DNA from: an uncultured Treponema sp.
GTDB taxonomy: Bacteria; Spirochaetota; Spirochaetia; Treponematales; Treponemataceae
Assembly: GCA_937893155.1 (NCBI GenBank)
Contig: CALBGU010000118.1
Coordinates: 1-17,625 of the forward strand
Length of the DNA stretch: 17,625 bases
Direction: 5' to 3'
Both the position numbers and the translations under genes were made by a program. How positions within the stretch are numbered: position 1 is the stretch's first letter; every line of letters starts with the position of its first letter. Positions 8,439-14,542 of this stretch are shown here, in pieces. The notes beneath the pieces were generated by a model. That model was not told the DNA's origin. It ran no database searches and worked only from the letters and a program-made list of their open reading frames with translations.

Positions 8439-8777
8439 ATGGAACTAAAAATACGTAAGAATGGTGAAGTTTACATCATCGACGTAAATGGCGAAATGGA
8501 TTTGTATAATTCGTACAAACTCAAAGAACTGGTTATGAAGATGCTCGAAAAAAATGTTAAGAGCTTCATCATCAATCTTGAGCAGGTTGACTACATCGAT
8601 TCTTCTGGAATCGGTGCGTTGATTTACATCTGTTCAACTATAAAAAAGATGAACTTGAAGTTGTATATCACGAATATTCACGGCTCTGTGAAGAAGGTTA
8701 TTGAACTGACAAAATTGATGGGATATTTCCCGATTGCAAACAGTGTCGAAGAAGCATTGCTCATGATAAACGAATAG
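8439..8777 (+). CDS. STAS-domain anti-sigma-factor antagonist (RsbV/SpoIIAA-like)
   Basis: A 112-residue single STAS domain, the normal length for this family. The phosphorylation loop is YIDSSGIGALI. S55, the first serine after D54, aligns with the residue phosphorylated in SpoIIAA and RsbV. The fold runs from the N-terminal strands (KNGEVYIIDVNGEMD) to the C-terminal helix (SVEEALLMIN). In the family, the unphosphorylated form binds the HATPase kinase and frees its target; the SpoIIE phosphatase reverses phosphorylation. The gene follows the phosphatase by 15 bp, with GAGG eight bases before the ATG. It overlaps the ribosome site of the next gene: its TAG stop lies in TAGGAG. Confidence 0.92.
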   Translation: MELKIRKNGEVYIIDVNGEMDLYNSYKLKELVMKMLEKNVKSFIINLEQVDYIDSSGIGALIYICSTIKKMNLKLYITNIHGSVKKVIELTKLMGYFPIANSVEEALLMINE

Positions 8778-8786
8778 GAGAATGAT

Positions 8787-9338
8787 ATGGAGCCGATAAT
8801 CAAAGAACTTCGTTCTGATGACAACGACCCGTTGTTCGATAAAACGAATATGCTTTACAAGGAATTTCCTTCAGATTTCCGTCAAATTCGTTATTTCACA
8901 TTGCTTATCGTGCAGTCTGCACCCGTTGAAATCAAGGAAATCAACCTTCTTGAGCAGCAAATCAGCGAAGTGATTAAGAATGCGGTTAAGCACGGTAATA
9001 ATTGTGATGTGAACAAAAAAGTTCACGTTTGGTATTCGTTCAGCGCTTCTCATGCACACATCATCGTAGAAGATGAAGGCGAGGGCTTCAAGGATTTGGA
9101 AAAATGGAACGAATTTAACCGAAAGCGACTTGAATGTTTGCATACGTCCGATTTTGAATCATTAACGAATTATGTTTCATTCCGCACAATGAAAAGCGAT
9201 GAGCAGGACGGCGGTAATGCGCTGTTTGCCGCTTTGGAGTATTGGAACGGCGGTTTTGTGTACAACGGCAAGCGAAACGGGGTTGCAATGTTGAAGCGAT
9301 TTCAGCAAAAACGGCGAGGCGTTACGGTTGAAGAGTAA
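8787..9338 (+). CDS. HATPase-type anti-sigma factor / serine kinase (RsbW/SpoIIAB-like)
   Basis: A 183-residue GHKL ATPase domain without a histidine-kinase phosphoacceptor region. The N box is EQQISEVIKNAVKHGN (E61, N65, H69-G70-N71), the G1 box is EDEGEGF (D96, G98, G100), and a G2-like GGNALF begins at G142. In the partner-switching scheme it would phosphorylate the STAS protein and hold a sigma factor or another effector. It is about 30-40 residues longer than typical RsbW, with an insert around 103-140 (KWNEFNRKRLECLH) and a basic tail. AGGAG lies six bases before the ATG. No sigma factor gene follows; a terminator comes 5 bp after the stop. The target is therefore encoded elsewhere or is not a sigma factor. 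Confidence 0.88.
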   Translation: MEPIIKELRSDDNDPLFDKTNMLYKEFPSDFRQIRYFTLLIVQSAPVEIKEINLLEQQISEVIKNAVKHGNNCDVNKKVHVWYSFSASHAHIIVEDEGEGFKDLEKWNEFNRKRLECLHTSDFESLTNYVSFRTMKSDEQDGGNALFAALEYWNGGFVYNGKRNGVAMLKRFQQKRRGVTVEE

Positions 9339-9342
9339 TATG

Positions 9343-9373
9343 AAAAACGGTTGCGATTTTGCAGCCGTTTTTT
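9343..9373. terminator. Bidirectional rho-independent terminator
   Basis: AAAAACGGTTGC (9343-9354) pairs with GCAGCCGTTTTT (9361-9372) across a 6-nt loop, with one G-T pair. A T run follows on the plus strand and an A/T-rich arm serves the minus strand. It ends the SpoIIE operon. The right arm overlaps the TAA stop of the convergent lipoprotein gene, so it serves both directions. Confidence 0.85.
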
Positions 9374-10376
9374 AATGCCCGATTTTTGTTTCATAAATGA
9401 ATAAATCTACTAAATCATAGTCGTATGGGATTTCCCACATTTTTTTTGACGCAAGATGTATTTTGAATGACTTGAGCGCATCGCTGTTATCAAAGATGCA
9501 CATTTCTTCGCGAATTTCTGGCTTGCATTTATTTTGATAAAAACGCGAAAAAGTCCCCGCATACACCGTTGCCGAAATATCAAAATAGCATACAATCGGT
9601 TTTTCTCCGTTGTTGAATCTGCACATTTCAACAATAATTTGCGTGGCAGTGCCCGGTCCCAAAAAAAATCGTGGATTTCCGTCTTCGAGATATAAAAACT
9701 CGCAGTCATACAGGTGAATCATTGAGGCTTTCGACTGAATCCCCGCGTTTCCCGAAAAACGGGAATGATGAATCTGGATTTGGCACTCTTGCGCAATATT
9801 TTCGCGCGCACCAAAAATCGCAAGCGGCAATTCCGCATTTTCATCACCGAGAAATTCACAATGCGAAACCTCGACTCCCAGCCCTTTCGAGATAGTCAGC
9901 ACAGACAAAATTCCGTTTTCATCTGCCGAAAATGTGCAAAATGAGACTTTCACGCTTTTACAGTCGCCCAAAAACGTCACCGGGCAGCCCCAAAAAGTCA
10001 GATTTTCCAAACGAACATTCTGCGCATTTGCCCCTAGCAATTCGCCATTAAACAAAACGGCACTTTCCTCCCCTTCTATGAAAACGCCGTCAGCAACCGC
10101 AATTTGTTGCTCGCCCAAATCGATAGGGCACTCAATGATGATATGTGCGCCGTCCGTGTAAATCTCCTGAATGAGCGCATCAACATCGGAAACCCGCTTT
10201 GGCGCGTTTTTCGTTTTCTCAGGTTTGGGGCTCGGCGCTTCCTTTTTTTCAGGCGCAGGAGCAGAAATATCGCTTTCGGGCATTGGCTGGATTGCATTTT
10301 TGGTGGCACACCCCGCAAATTGTGCCGAAAACACAGCGAAAATTATTGTAGAAAAAAGATAAGCCCATTTTTTCAT
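9372..10376 (-). CDS. Lipoprotein with right-handed beta-helix (pectate-lyase-like) domain
   Basis: A 334-residue protein. The signal peptide ends in the lipobox AQFAGC (C23), so the mature protein is lipid-anchored. A Pro/Lys/Glu-rich linker (about 33-62) leads to short repeating strand-turn units of about 20-25 residues. Examples are NVRLENLTFWGC, SVKVSFCTFSADENG, GVEVSHCEFLGDENA, QIHHSRFSGNAG and MIHLYDCEFLYLEDG. They recur with aromatic and cysteine positions typical of parallel beta-helices. No catalytic residues of polysaccharide lyases stand out, so binding or structural roles are as likely as enzymatic ones. The ATG has no Shine-Dalgarno sequence, and the predicted start site is only about 9 nt upstream. 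It converges on the SpoIIE operon and lies downstream of metNI, but it has its own promoter. Confidence 0.85.
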   Translation of the reverse strand: MKKWAYLFSTIIFAVFSAQFAGCATKNAIQPMPESDISAPAPEKKEAPSPKPEKTKNAPKRVSDVDALIQEIYTDGAHIIIECPIDLGEQQIAVADGVFIEGEESAVLFNGELLGANAQNVRLENLTFWGCPVTFLGDCKSVKVSFCTFSADENGILSVLTISKGLGVEVSHCEFLGDENAELPLAIFGARENIAQECQIQIHHSRFSGNAGIQSKASMIHLYDCEFLYLEDGNPRFFLGPGTATQIIVEMCRFNNGEKPIVCYFDISATVYAGTFSRFYQNKCKPEIREEMCIFDNSDALKSFKIHLASKKMWEIPYDYDLVDLFIYETKIGH

Positions 10377-10391
10377 AAAAATACCAGTTGA

Positions 10392-10421
10392 ATTTTACCC
10401 CGATGAGCAAGAAATTGTCAA
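10392..10421 (-). promoter_or_regulatory. Promoter of the beta-helix lipoprotein gene
   Basis: On the minus strand a consensus TTGACA (10421-10416) is followed after 18 bp by TAAAAT (10397-10392). The start site is expected near 10385, only about 9 nt before the ATG at 10376. This leaves no room for a ribosome site. Confidence 0.65.
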
Positions 10422-10540
10422 CGGAGCACATAAAAATTCGGGAGTATTATTCACACTGTTCTGTTATGTACCGCGTATTGCGACAAGCCAAAAAAGTCTG
10501 CGTATCGGCTCAATGCACAAGCAAATGGCAGAAAACGCCA
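10422..10540. other. Intergenic gap, no gene seen
   Basis: Between the lipoprotein promoter and the metI stop only one small inverted repeat is visible. AATGGC (10524-10529) pairs with GCCATT (10537-10542) over the metI stop codon. It lacks a T run on the minus strand, so it is a poor terminator. Nothing else recognisable is present. Confidence 0.4.
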
Positions 10541-11185
10541 TTAGCGCTTTGCCATCATTCTGCGGCTGATTTTCGTGCCTAGGAACTGAATCGCAACAAC
10601 CAGAATAATGATGACCACAATCGCCGCCGTGAGTATCTCGGGGCGGAAGCGCTGATAGCCGTAGCGGATTGCCAAATCCCCCAGTCCGCCGCCGCCGATT
10701 GCGCCCGCCATCGCCGAGTAACCGATGAGGTTGATAATCGTAAGCGTAATACCCGACACAATCGACGGAAGCGCCTCTGGAATCAGCACCTTCACAATAA
10801 TCTGAGCATTCGTTGAGCCCATCGCACGAGCCGCCTGAATCACGCCCGGCTCCACCTCGGTAAGCGCGCCCTCAATGACCTTTGCCACAAACGGAGCCGC
10901 CGCAATCGAAAGCGGAATAATCGTCGCCTCCGTGCCGATTGCCGTGCCGAGAATCAAGCGAGAAAGCGGAAAAAGCACAATCATCAAAATGATAAACGGA
11001 AAAGAGCGCAGAATATTCACAATAAACGAAAGCGTTTTGTTGAAAAGCGGCTTGGGCATAATCCCCGCAGGCGCAGTCGTACAGAGCAGCGTCCCCACAG
11101 GAAATCCCAAAATCACAGAAAAAATTGTGCTGAACAGCACCATTTCCAGCGTCTGAAGCGTTGATTCAAAAAGCAAATCGAACAT
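10541..11185 (-). CDS. metI: Methionine ABC transporter permease MetI
   Basis: A 214-residue inner-membrane permease, the usual MetI length, with about five hydrophobic segments. The EAA loop that docks on the ATPase runs from about 113 to 141 (EPGVIQAARAMGSTNAQII followed by VLIPEALP). Family signatures include NILRSFPFIILMI (57-69) and SAMAGAIGGGGLGDLAIRYG (157-176). It forms the channel of the MetNIQ importer for L/D-methionine or related substrates. Its ATG directly abuts the metN TAA, and GGAGG lies eight bases upstream inside metN, so the two are co-translated. The substrate-binding protein gene metQ, commonly next in this operon, is absent here. GC is higher than in the flanking AT-rich genes. 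Confidence 0.93.
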   Translation of the reverse strand: MFDLLFESTLQTLEMVLFSTIFSVILGFPVGTLLCTTAPAGIMPKPLFNKTLSFIVNILRSFPFIILMIVLFPLSRLILGTAIGTEATIIPLSIAAAPFVAKVIEGALTEVEPGVIQAARAMGSTNAQIIVKVLIPEALPSIVSGITLTIINLIGYSAMAGAIGGGGLGDLAIRYGYQRFRPEILTAAIVVIIILVVAIQFLGTKISRRMMAKR

Positions 11186-12202
11186 TTAGTTTTCCTCCAC
11201 GATGATATTTTTTGAGCGCAACGCGGTGATTGCCGCCTGAATTTTCTCCTCGCTGCCGATGAAATCCACAATCATCGTGCCGATATTCTCGTTTGTCAAA
11301 TGCTGCACGCCGCCCGCACGAATATTGATGTCAATGCCGAACTCGCGGATAATCTGGCTCAAAATCGGTCGCCCGATGTCGTCGTCAATAAACCGAATTG
11401 TGTATTTTCCGCCGCTCATCGACCAGCGCACAAATTTTTTGCCGCCCGCATCAGCGTCATTCGCCTGAATATGCGAAAGAAAATCCTTGGTAATCGCCGT
11501 CTTCGGCTCGGAAAACAGCTTTGAGACCGTCCCCAGCTCCGCAATTCTGCCGCTGTCGATGACCGCCACGCTGTCGCACGCATCGCGCACCACTTCCATC
11601 TGGTGCGTAATCATCACGACGGTGAGTTGCATTTTTTGCTGAATCTCGCGGATAAGCGCCAGAATCGAGCGCGTGGTCTGCGGGTCAAGCGCGCTTGTCG
11701 CCTCATCGCAAAACAGGATTTTCGGATTGGTAGACAGCGCACGGGCGATTGCAACACGCTGTTTTTGCCCGCCCGAAAGCGCAGAAATCGGCGCATTGGC
11801 GCGCTCAGAAAGCCCCACGAGCGACAACATTCGCCTCACCGTTTCGTCGATTTCACCTTTTGGCTTCCCGCAGATTTCCAGCGGATACGCAACATTTTTC
11901 GCAGCAGTTCTCGACGAAAACAGATTGAAGTTCTGAAAAATCATTCCAATCGTCCGCCTCTCTTGAATCAGTTCGTTCTTTGAAAGATTGTCCACACGGC
12001 GATTGCCATAATACACCGCCCCCGCGTCAGGAGGCTCCAGCAGGCTCATCAAGCGCACAAGGCTCGATTTTCCCGCGCCGCTTTTTCCGATAATCCCGAA
12101 CACCGTATTTTCAGGGATTTCCAGCGATACACCGTCCACAGCTTTTACAGATTTATCCGCCGTTGTGTATGTTTTTTCAAGGTTTTCAAGTTTTATTTGC
12201 AT
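11186..12202 (-). CDS. metN: Methionine ABC transporter ATP-binding protein MetN
   Basis: A 338-residue protein from ATG 12202. An in-frame GTG 14 codons upstream would add residues unlike the family and overlap the promoter. The ATPase domain holds Walker A GKSGAGKSS (39-47), Q-loop Q90, signature LSGGQ (142-146), Walker B ILFCDE (162-167) and switch H200. The C-terminal region from about 260 is the NIL domain (KYTIRFIDDDIGRPILSQII), which in MetN binds methionine and inhibits transport. It energises MetI. No Shine-Dalgarno precedes ATG 12202, and the predicted transcription start is at or 1-2 bases before it, suggesting a leaderless message. No SAM riboswitch fits in the gap upstream. Confidence 0.93.
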   Translation of the reverse strand: MQIKLENLEKTYTTADKSVKAVDGVSLEIPENTVFGIIGKSGAGKSSLVRLMSLLEPPDAGAVYYGNRRVDNLSKNELIQERRTIGMIFQNFNLFSSRTAAKNVAYPLEICGKPKGEIDETVRRMLSLVGLSERANAPISALSGGQKQRVAIARALSTNPKILFCDEATSALDPQTTRSILALIREIQQKMQLTVVMITHQMEVVRDACDSVAVIDSGRIAELGTVSKLFSEPKTAITKDFLSHIQANDADAGGKKFVRWSMSGGKYTIRFIDDDIGRPILSQIIREFGIDINIRAGGVQHLTNENIGTMIVDFIGSEEKIQAAITALRSKNIIVEEN

Positions 12203-12209
12203 ACGCGTA

Positions 12210-12238
12210 AGTATATCAAAACGCGCCTCACTTGTCAT
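12210..12238 (-). promoter_or_regulatory. Promoter of metNI, start site abutting the ATG
   Basis: On the minus strand ATGACA (12238-12233) is followed after exactly 17 bp by TATACT (12215-12210). Transcription should begin near 12204-12202, at the metN ATG. The -35 box overlaps the 14-bp motif TGTCATTATCACGC (12233-12246), which occurs again at 14230-14243. Confidence 0.6.
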
Positions 12239-12320
12239 TATCACGCCACGACGCGATAATCTTTTTTATTCAGGCGAAAAAGAGTGAAGATAAGCACAGA
12301 ATGTTATAAAGACGAGATTT

Positions 12321-12355
12321 CACAAAGAAAACCGCCACAGAAACTTCTATGGCGG
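12321..12355 (-). terminator. Rho-independent terminator of the PDZ-FGE lipoprotein gene
   Basis: On the minus strand CCGCCATAGAA (12355-12345) pairs with TTCTGTGGCGG (12342-12332). The stem is 11 bp with one T-G pair and a very short loop. The tract TTTCTTTGTG follows. It lies 24 bp past the stop codon. Confidence 0.8.
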
Positions 12356-12378
12356 AAAGGAGTGGCGTTTTTGTTTTA

Positions 12379-14064
12379 TTAGTCCAGTGTTGTTCTTACT
12401 ACACGAAGACCCGTATCTCGGGTGCGGATTTTTTTAGAACTGTTATAGAATCGTGAAAAAATCGTACAAGAGTCAACTTCGATTTCTTTTGCTGTGCCAG
12501 TATACGCCGATGCTCCCCGAATAACTCTCGCAAGTGAAAATGAAGATACCCCTGCACCTCTTGGATTTTCTTTTGGACTCTTTTCATAATACTCGTAGTT
12601 GTATTTATCATAGCACCATTCGTGTACATTGCCCGTCAAGTCATAAATACCAAGACGATTCGGCTTTTTCGACATAACAGCTCTCGGGAAACCTGCGTTA
12701 TTCGCATACCAAGCAACATCTTCCAAATTATTTGAGCCGGCATAACGCCTATCTTTGCCGTTTTTACCGCCGCGCGCTGCATATTCCCATTCAGCTTCCG
12801 TCGGCAAGCGATAGCCGTTCGCACTCCAATTGCAAGTAAGCGTTCCGTCGCTCGATTTGCTGTAGACTTTCTGCAAACCTTCAGCTTCGCTTCTGCGGTT
12901 GCAATACTCTATTGCTTCTTCCCATGTTACGCGCTCGACAGGGTGCGTTTCTTCGTCAAGCCTAGGGTCAGACGCATAGCTTGGATTTTGCCCCATAATT
13001 GCTTTCCATTCGGCTTGCGTAACTTCGTGATTGCACATATAGAATGTGTCTATGGTTACTTCGTGTTCAGGTTTTTCATTTGATTCCCCTTTGTTATTTC
13101 CCATTATAAACTTGCCGCCTTCAACTTTTACCATAACAGATTCTGCTGCAGTTTTTTTTGCGGGCGGCACACGCTCTTCGTCTTCAGGAATTGCAATCGG
13201 AGTAATTTCTTCGGTATAAAATTCGCCGTGAACATCTGCTGTTGTAATAGAAAACGGCACTCCTACTTGAATCTTCGCCGTTTCACGCCGCCAATCTTCC
13301 ATTGTGATGATGTCTTTTCCATTTGCCTTAATCACAACGTGACCGGGGCGCACATTCGCAAAAAACGCAGGTTTTCCGTCATAAACATTTGTAACAATAA
13401 CCCCCGTATTTCTTCCTGCAACAATGCGGTCGTCATAGTCCATATTACGAACGTTCATTCCTAACATCCATGCTTCTTTTCCATCCGCATCTGTTTTTGG
13501 TATGCGCACAAGAAAATACGCTTGATACTCATAATTGTACTCTGTCCACCCCGGATAAAAATAACTGCCGATATAATGTCCCTCATGGTAAGTACTTGAT
13601 TCATTCGTTACTTCCCAAAGCGCAATTCCTGTGCGCAGTTCCCAGCTTAAAGCCGCAACATCGCCACCAAAACCGCCCATAAGCACATTCTTATTATCGC
13701 CTTCCATACTGCCGACCGTACGGTAAAAATATTGGTCTTCCACGCGGTGAACACGATAATCCAAATCTCTTCTTTCGCTAAAGATATTTTCAGAGCGAGG
13801 AACAATCAATGGTTCTTCCCAATCTGCCAAAAAACTTGATTCTGGCAATTCATCAAGAGATTCCTTTTCTACAAAACGCGAGCGAAGTTCCGCCATATCG
13901 TTAGAAAAAGTATGCATTTCTGTAGGTGCACTAGCGCAGCCAGCCATGAATACAACAGAACAAAGCAGAATCTGAAAAATTCCAAGCTTTACAAGCTTTA
14001 AAAGGACACTCTTAGGCAGACAGTCGGCAACAACAGAACTGCCAAACAAATTTGTCTTTCTCAT
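12379..14064 (-). CDS. Lipoprotein with PDZ-like and FGE-sulfatase (SUMF1-type) domains
   Basis: A 561-residue protein from ATG 14064, chosen because GGAGGT lies six bases upstream. An earlier in-frame ATG 26 codons away has no such site. A long signal sequence ends in the lipobox FMAGC (C43). Residues 44-210 form a Tyr/Trp-rich domain I do not recognise. A PDZ-like segment spans about 216-290 (NTGVIVTNVYDGKPAFFANV followed by RPGHVVIKANGKDI). The FGE-sulfatase domain covers about 308-558: VEGGKFIMGN, HEVTQAEWKAIMGQNPS, YRLPTEAEWEYAARGG, GIYDLTGNVHEWCYD, RVIRGAS and TGLRVVR. The paired catalytic cysteines of true formylglycine-generating enzymes are missing in the RGASAY region; only C533 is nearby. 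A binding or structural role is therefore more likely than sulfatase maturation. It is a single-gene unit between palindromes and a terminator. Confidence 0.9.
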   Translation of the reverse strand: MRKTNLFGSSVVADCLPKSVLLKLVKLGIFQILLCSVVFMAGCASAPTEMHTFSNDMAELRSRFVEKESLDELPESSFLADWEEPLIVPRSENIFSERRDLDYRVHRVEDQYFYRTVGSMEGDNKNVLMGGFGGDVAALSWELRTGIALWEVTNESSTYHEGHYIGSYFYPGWTEYNYEYQAYFLVRIPKTDADGKEAWMLGMNVRNMDYDDRIVAGRNTGVIVTNVYDGKPAFFANVRPGHVVIKANGKDIITMEDWRRETAKIQVGVPFSITTADVHGEFYTEEITPIAIPEDEERVPPAKKTAAESVMVKVEGGKFIMGNNKGESNEKPEHEVTIDTFYMCNHEVTQAEWKAIMGQNPSYASDPRLDEETHPVERVTWEEAIEYCNRRSEAEGLQKVYSKSSDGTLTCNWSANGYRLPTEAEWEYAARGGKNGKDRRYAGSNNLEDVAWYANNAGFPRAVMSKKPNRLGIYDLTGNVHEWCYDKYNYEYYEKSPKENPRGAGVSSFSLARVIRGASAYTGTAKEIEVDSCTIFSRFYNSSKKIRTRDTGLRVVRTTLD

Positions 14065-14093
14065 AAAAAGACCTCCAAAAACGTCCGCTAAAA

Positions 14094-14127
14094 CTGTCAG
14101 TTTTAAACGAAGGTTTAATAATGACAC
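14094..14127. promoter_or_regulatory. 34-bp imperfect palindrome, proximal operator candidate
   Basis: It has outer arms TGTCA/TGACA and an inner TTAAAC-N4-GTTTAA (minus strand) that is perfect. It matches the element at 14179-14212 at 26 of 34 positions. It lies 18 bp upstream of the ribosome site of the PDZ-FGE lipoprotein, probably within its leader. Confidence 0.5.
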
Positions 14128-14178
14128 ATTGATTTTTTGCAAAATCGTGTTAATATAAAGACATACACTTTGTAAAAA
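14128..14178 (-). promoter_or_regulatory. Likely promoter interval of the PDZ-FGE lipoprotein gene
   Basis: This AT-rich spacer lies between the two palindromes. On the minus strand it contains TTTACA (14176-14171) and TATATT (14157-14152), but their spacing (13 bp) is too short for a standard pair. I could not settle a single promoter. Position and composition make this the best candidate interval. Confidence 0.3.
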
Positions 14179-14219
14179 GTGTCAACTTTAATCGTTGGTT
14201 TAAAAGTGACACTTTTTTT
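14174..14219. terminator. Terminator-like hairpin
   Basis: AAAAAGTGTCA (14174-14184) pairs perfectly with TGACACTTTTT (14207-14217) across a 22-nt loop, and seven T bases follow (14213-14219). It coincides with the distal palindrome. A smaller hairpin, ACACTTT (14165-14171) with AAAGTGT (14176-14182), uses the same left arm and would compete with it. No gene ends here on the plus strand, so it may be an operator only, or terminate stray transcription. Confidence 0.4.
14179..14212. promoter_or_regulatory. 34-bp imperfect palindrome, distal operator candidate
   Basis: It begins GTGTCA and ends TGACAC as perfect 6-bp arms, with TTTAA blocks inside. Its start is 85 bp from the start of the related copy at 14094, close to eight helical turns. 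The left arm on the minus strand contains TTGACA. Confidence 0.5.
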
Positions 14220-14221
14220 GC

Positions 14222-14437
14222 TGTCATTCTGTCATTATCACGCACACCTTTTCTGCTCCCTCCGATAGACCATCAGCGCTTCGTGCCGCAGACCGTCAGA
14301 CTATCCTCTGATGCTCCGTCAGACTATCCTCTGCTGAGCTATCAGAGTAATACTCTGACGCTCTCCCCCTGCTTCCTCTGCCTCTTGCCGCGAGGGAGCA
14401 CTGACGCGCTTCGATTGCACGCACGGGGAGAATGACA
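14222..14437. repeat. GC-rich 216-bp intergenic element with 9-bp inverted ends
   Basis: It is bounded by TGTCATTCT (14222-14230) and AGAATGACA (14429-14437), a perfect 9-bp inverted repeat. The inside is clearly richer in GC than the flanks. It holds an 18-bp tandem repeat, a palindrome and two GCGCTTCG boxes (near 14276 and 14405). No open frame of note exists in it. A small non-autonomous repeat element is one reading; a decayed gene fragment is another. Confidence 0.45.
14293..14333. repeat. Two exact 18-bp tandem repeats
   Basis: CCGTCAGACTATCCTCTG occurs at 14293-14310 and again at 14316-14333, a period of 23 bp. Ten bases on, TCAGAGTA-A-TACTCTGA forms a palindrome (about 14342-14358). 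Its arm TCAGAG is close to the reverse of the repeat ends. Confidence 0.8.
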
Positions 14438-14457
14438 AATTGTTATTGAAAAATCGT

Positions 14458-14487
14458 TTGACAGATTTTCATTTGTAGACTTATACT
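14458..14487 (+). promoter_or_regulatory. Sigma70-type promoter of fucO
   Basis: A consensus TTGACA (14458-14463), an 18-bp spacer and TATACT (14482-14487). The start site should lie near 14494, giving a leader of about 49 nt before ATG 14543. Confidence 0.75.
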
Positions 14488-14502
14488 AATATCTGAAAAT
14501 CT
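14463..14502. promoter_or_regulatory. 9-bp inverted repeat spanning the fucO -10 box
   Basis: AGATTTTCA (14463-14471) and TGAAAATCT (14494-14502) are perfect inverted arms separated by 22 bp, with centres about three helical turns apart. They flank the -10 box and cover the start site. This is a plausible regulator site. Confidence 0.4.
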
Positions 14503-14503
14503 A

Positions 14504-14523
14504 GGACAAAATCAATTCTGTCC
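14504..14523. promoter_or_regulatory. 20-bp near-palindrome in the fucO leader
   Basis: GGACA-A-AAT-CA-ATT-C-TGTCC is symmetric except for one mismatched pair. It lies between the predicted start site and the ribosome site (AGGAGA, 14531-14536). It could be a DNA operator or a small RNA hairpin. Confidence 0.4.
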
Positions 14524-14542
14524 GATGTTTAGGAGATACTTA

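Noticed and set aside
12203..12378. SAM riboswitch or T-box upstream of metN
   Set aside because: The promoter lies immediately before the ATG and the remaining gap is taken by the terminator of the neighbouring gene; no conserved riboswitch core is seen.
12379..14437. Diversity-generating retroelement around the FGE-fold lipoprotein
   Set aside because: No reverse transcriptase, accessory protein or template repeat is present in the window, and the gene's 3' end has no second copy nearby.
14222..14437. CRISPR array in the intergenic repeat region
   Set aside because: There are only two 18-bp repeats with a 5-bp gap, no spacers of suitable length and no cas genes.
14525..14542. fucO start at ATG 14525
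   Set aside because: This ATG precedes the ribosome site AGGAGA; ATG 14543 follows it by six bases and aligns with the FucO N-terminus.
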